NCBI RefSeq assembly: GCF_900199725.1
Contig: NZ_LT904904.1
Coordinates: 581,259 to 645,258, forward strand
Direction of reading: 5' to 3'
DNA: 64,000 nt
Origin: Cytobacillus massiliigabonensis
GTDB lineage: Bacteria; Bacillota; Bacilli; Bacillales; Cytobacillaceae
Shown here: piece after piece, positions 61,846 through 64,000 of the stretch
Layout of the letters: each line of letters opens with the position of its first letter
Numbering within the stretch: the first letter of the stretch is position 1
Made by a program: the position numbers and the translations under genes
Notes under the pieces: model-generated
What the model saw: only the letters and a program-made list of their open reading frames with translations
Told to the model about the DNA's origin: nothing
Databases searched by the model: none

Positions 61846-62090
61846 CTGGTTTACCAACCAAAATCTTATCGTAGCTTTATTATAGCCTCAGATATAAATA
61901 ATATTCATTCTAATATTTTTGGCAGGAAAGTGATTATGTGGAAATCGTTTGGAGAGAAGCCTTGATTTAATGGGAACGGTCAGAGGAGTATAATTTCATT
62001 CCATAATTTTCATGTATGCATTTTGGCAGCGAAAAGGTAAAATTAAGTTACCAACCGAGGATGCCTATTTATTAGATAGACAACCTTGTG
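61846..62090 (+). pseudogene. relic of an SLH-protein gene start
   Basis: The stretch behind AAAAAGGAAAGA reads WLVYQPKSYRSFIIAS, close to the start WMAYLPKSYRKFLATAS of the SLH nucleotidase at 56241. The ATG of that gene corresponds to CTG here. The frame soon loses similarity, and a terminator follows at 62095. A hairpin CCCACTG/CAGTGGG lies just upstream at 61808-61828. This looks like an SLH gene with an inactivated start and a large internal deletion. Confidence 0.5.
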
Positions 62091-62094
62091 TTTA

Positions 62095-62127
62095 GGGGCT
62101 ATTCCACTTGGGATAGTCCCTTTTTTA
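62095..62127 (+). terminator. rho-independent terminator
   Basis: GGGGCTATTCC/GGGATAGTCCC stem with a 4-base loop and TTTTTT. It has no intact gene before it and probably belonged to the SLH relic. Confidence 0.8.
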
Positions 62128-62582
62128 TTTTCAAATGATATTAATTGAGTCACTCTTATATTTTATTCACATAAAAAAGGATAAATTTAATTGCGTTTAT
62201 TTACTATATAGTAGGGTAATAGGTTCAATAGTAATAATTAATTATTATTAATCAATAATCATGTTAACCTTTTCCTTCTATAATATATGAATCTTTAACT
62301 GAAGGATTGACTTAGCAATAGGGTGCATCCATTTTTTTGGAATTTTATGGCCATCTAGGAACATCTTATTAGAAATTGCCAGAATTCTGGATTTTATAGC
62401 CATTTTTGCGGAATTATTTCAGATTACTTCCTTGACTACCATAATTAACCGCTATTGTTTCAGTATTATCTCATGTTACTATAAGTTTGTCAGCGGGGTA
62501 CGGATTACAAATATTGTAAAACGTCCGCGACCAATAAATTACTTGAATCATATATTACTATATACACAGGGGGAACTAATTA
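62128..62582 (+). promoter_or_regulatory. long leader region of the S-layer gene
   Basis: This 455-bp AT-rich stretch holds no gene. Its place between a terminator and a highly biased S-layer gene suggests the promoter and a long untranslated leader. I could not fix a single -35/-10 pair. The ribosome binding site is CAGGGGGAAC, 6 bases before the ATG. Confidence 0.4.
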
Positions 62583-64000
62583 ATGTCTTCTAAGTCTAAG
62601 TTAAACAAGTTCATCGCTGGTTCAGTAACAGCAGCTGTTGTTGCTTCAGCAATCGTACCAGCTGTAAGTGCAGCTGAATCAAAATCTTTCTCTGATGTAG
62701 AAGGAAACTGGGCTGCAGATGCGATTAACGCATTAGCTCAAGCTGGCGTTGTAAATGGTTATGAAGATGGAACTTTCCGTCCATCATTAATCTTAAACCG
62801 CGGACAAGCTGCTAACCTATTAACAAATGCATTAGATCTTGAAATTCCATCTGATCTTAAAGCATTCGACGATGTAAGCTCAGCTTCAGTATTTGCAGAA
62901 GGTGCAGCAGCTACTAAAGCAGCTGGAATCTTCGGCGGAAGCAACGGCAAGTTCGGTGCTGCTGATCAATTAACTCGTGAGCAAATGGCATCTGTACTAG
63001 TACGTGCATTTGATCTTAAAAACACTGGCGAAGAAGTTGAAATTGCTGACTTAGATAAAATCAGTGCTTCACACCGTGAAAATGTAATCATTCTTGCCCA
63101 AAACAAAGTAACAGTAACAAACGACGGCATGTTCAACCCTAAAGGCAACGTAAGCCGTGCACACTTCGCAACATTCTTATACCGTGCAATGAACGTTGAC
63201 ACTGTAGTAAAAGAAATCGCAAGCATTGGTTCTTTAAAAGACATCACAGTTAAAGAAGGCGAAAAAGTAGAACTTCCTAAAACTGTTGAAGTAACATACA
63301 AAGACGACAGCAAAAAAGAAGTTGCTGTAACTTGGAAAGAAACTGACTTCTCAAAACCAGGCGTATACAACGTTGAAGGTACAGTAGAAGGAACTGAGCT
63401 TAAAGCTGCTGTAAAAGTAACTGTTGAAGCGGTTGCTCCAGCTGTTGAGAGTGTTAGTGCGATTAACGCTGGTACAATCGTTGTAACTTTTAATAAAGCT
63501 ATCAAAGAATCAACTGTTGTTGAACAATCAGGTGCAGGCCAAGGCACATTAGTTGATGGAGTATTCACTTTGACAACAGCTGCTGGTGGTACTGTAGCTG
63601 TAAACGGTATGAATGCCGAATTAGATGGTAAAACATTAACTATCTATACTGGATCAGCTCTTTCTGGAGCTTACAACTTCAACGTAACAAAAGATAAAGT
63701 AACAGATACTACTGGTAAGTTTGTTGCAGCATCTACAACTACTATCAATGTAAAAGATGAAACTCGTGCCTCAATTACTGGTGTTAAGCAAGTTAGCAAA
63801 TATGTATTTGATATTACTTTAAGTGAACCAGTTGCTTCAACTGGTGCAGTATCTGCAGCATATACAGATGGAACTACATTTGCTGGTTCTGTAGCTGGTG
63901 CAACATTACGTGATAATAATAAAACAATTCGTGTAACATTAACTGGAACAATCGTTGCTGGAAAAGAAATTAATCTATCAGTTCCAGCTTTAACTGATTT
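62583..64000 (+). CDS. S-layer protein with three SLH domains (3' end outside window)
   Basis: At least 472 residues, with no stop before the window ends. The signal peptide ends PAVSAAE. Three SLH repeats (about 31-75, 90-135 and 152-195, with GVVNGYEDGTFRP, AADQLTREQMASVLV and GNVSRAHFATFLYRAM) bind the secondary wall polymer. A Big_4-type Ig domain follows (SLKDITVKEGEKVELPKTVEV), then SbsA-like Ig domains (TIVVTFNKAIKEST). Codon use is strongly biased towards few codons, which fits a major surface protein. The ATG follows CAGGGGGAAC. The SLH part is paralogous to the nucleotidase at 56245. Confidence 0.93.
   Translation, partial: MSSKSKLNKFIAGSVTAAVVASAIVPAVSAAESKSFSDVEGNWAADAINALAQAGVVNGYEDGTFRPSLILNRGQAANLLTNALDLEIPSDLKAFDDVSSASVFAEGAAATKAAGIFGGSNGKFGAADQLTREQMASVLVRAFDLKNTGEEVEIADLDKISASHRENVIILAQNKVTVTNDGMFNPKGNVSRAHFATFLYRAMNVDTVVKEIASIGSLKDITVKEGEKVELPKTVEVTYKDDSKKEVAVTWKETDFSKPGVYNVEGTVEGTELKAAVKVTVEAVAPAVESVSAINAGTIVVTFNKAIKESTVVEQSGAGQGTLVDGVFTLTTAAGGTVAVNGMNAELDGKTLTIYTGSALSGAYNFNVTKDKVTDTTGKFVAASTTTINVKDETRASITGVKQVSKYVFDITLSEPVASTGAVSAAYTDGTTFAGSVAGATLRDNNKTIRVTLTGTIVAGKEINLSVPALTD

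Noticed and set aside
62966-63568. 200-codon minus-strand frame rich in Ser and Thr
   Set aside because: It lies opposite the strongly codon-biased S-layer gene, and its composition follows from that bias.

Overview
The window is a low-GC chromosomal segment of a spore-former-type Gram-positive bacterium, most likely a member of the Bacillaceae. The basis is strong AGGAGG-type ribosome binding sites with frequent TTG and GTG starts, many classic hairpin-plus-T-tract terminators, lipoprotein and SLH-domain envelope proteins, a sigma-B-type promoter before a YflT-like stress gene, and several kinds of small dispersed repeats typical of Bacillaceae intergenic DNA. I see no rRNA, tRNA, CRISPR array or prophage.

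Layout. 0-9 kb: an intact IS3-family (IS150-type) element with a 3-bp target duplication lies just behind a cell-wall amidase gene. It is followed by poorly conserved genes, a nicotinamidase, a LysM/NlpC-P60 endopeptidase, a lipoprotein, and several decayed genes including a broken SLH protein. 9-16.6 kb: an SLH-anchored NlpC/P60 enzyme, an AraC regulator with three small genes of the VOC and SRPBCC families, a 52-bp tandem array, a two-gene DUF4062 operon that could be a defence system, and an esterase. 16.6-27.2 kb: a catabolic unit with FdrA, AllG (DUF1116), AllH (DUF2877), carbamate kinase, a sensor kinase, a response regulator and an MFS transporter. The first and last transcription units share a nearly identical promoter block. 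By analogy with E. coli AllFGH and AllK, the enzymes should phosphorolyse oxalurate or a similar carbamoyl compound and make ATP from the carbamoyl phosphate. 27.2-34.7 kb: a GGDEF protein, then an uncharacterised catabolic cluster of an Nramp-like transporter without the metal-binding motifs, an NAD-type epimerase, a DUF993 aldolase-like protein, a regulator and a Gfo/Idh/MocA oxidoreductase.

34.8-46.5 kb: stress and regulatory genes (YflT, SPFH plus a small ribbon-helix-helix protein, a WYL regulator, a DinB protein) and a run of secreted or surface enzymes (S41 protease, M28 aminopeptidase, TraB/GumN protein, SLH-tailed hydrolase). 46.5-50.3 kb: a 15-unit array with the same 52-bp period as the first one, then a comM-dprA pair. 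50.8-54.6 kb: a cupin and a block of SUKH/Imm49-type immunity genes without a visible toxin. 54.7-64 kb: envelope genes comprising an L,D-transpeptidase, an SLH 5'-nucleotidase, an SLH NlpC/P60 enzyme, an orphan YknX/YknW-like pair, an SLH relic, and the start of a large S-layer protein that runs off the window.

The strongest themes are envelope biogenesis built on SLH domains, two adjacent catabolic clusters, and an unusual density of dispersed repeats. Some of these repeats have been captured into the 3' ends of coding regions.
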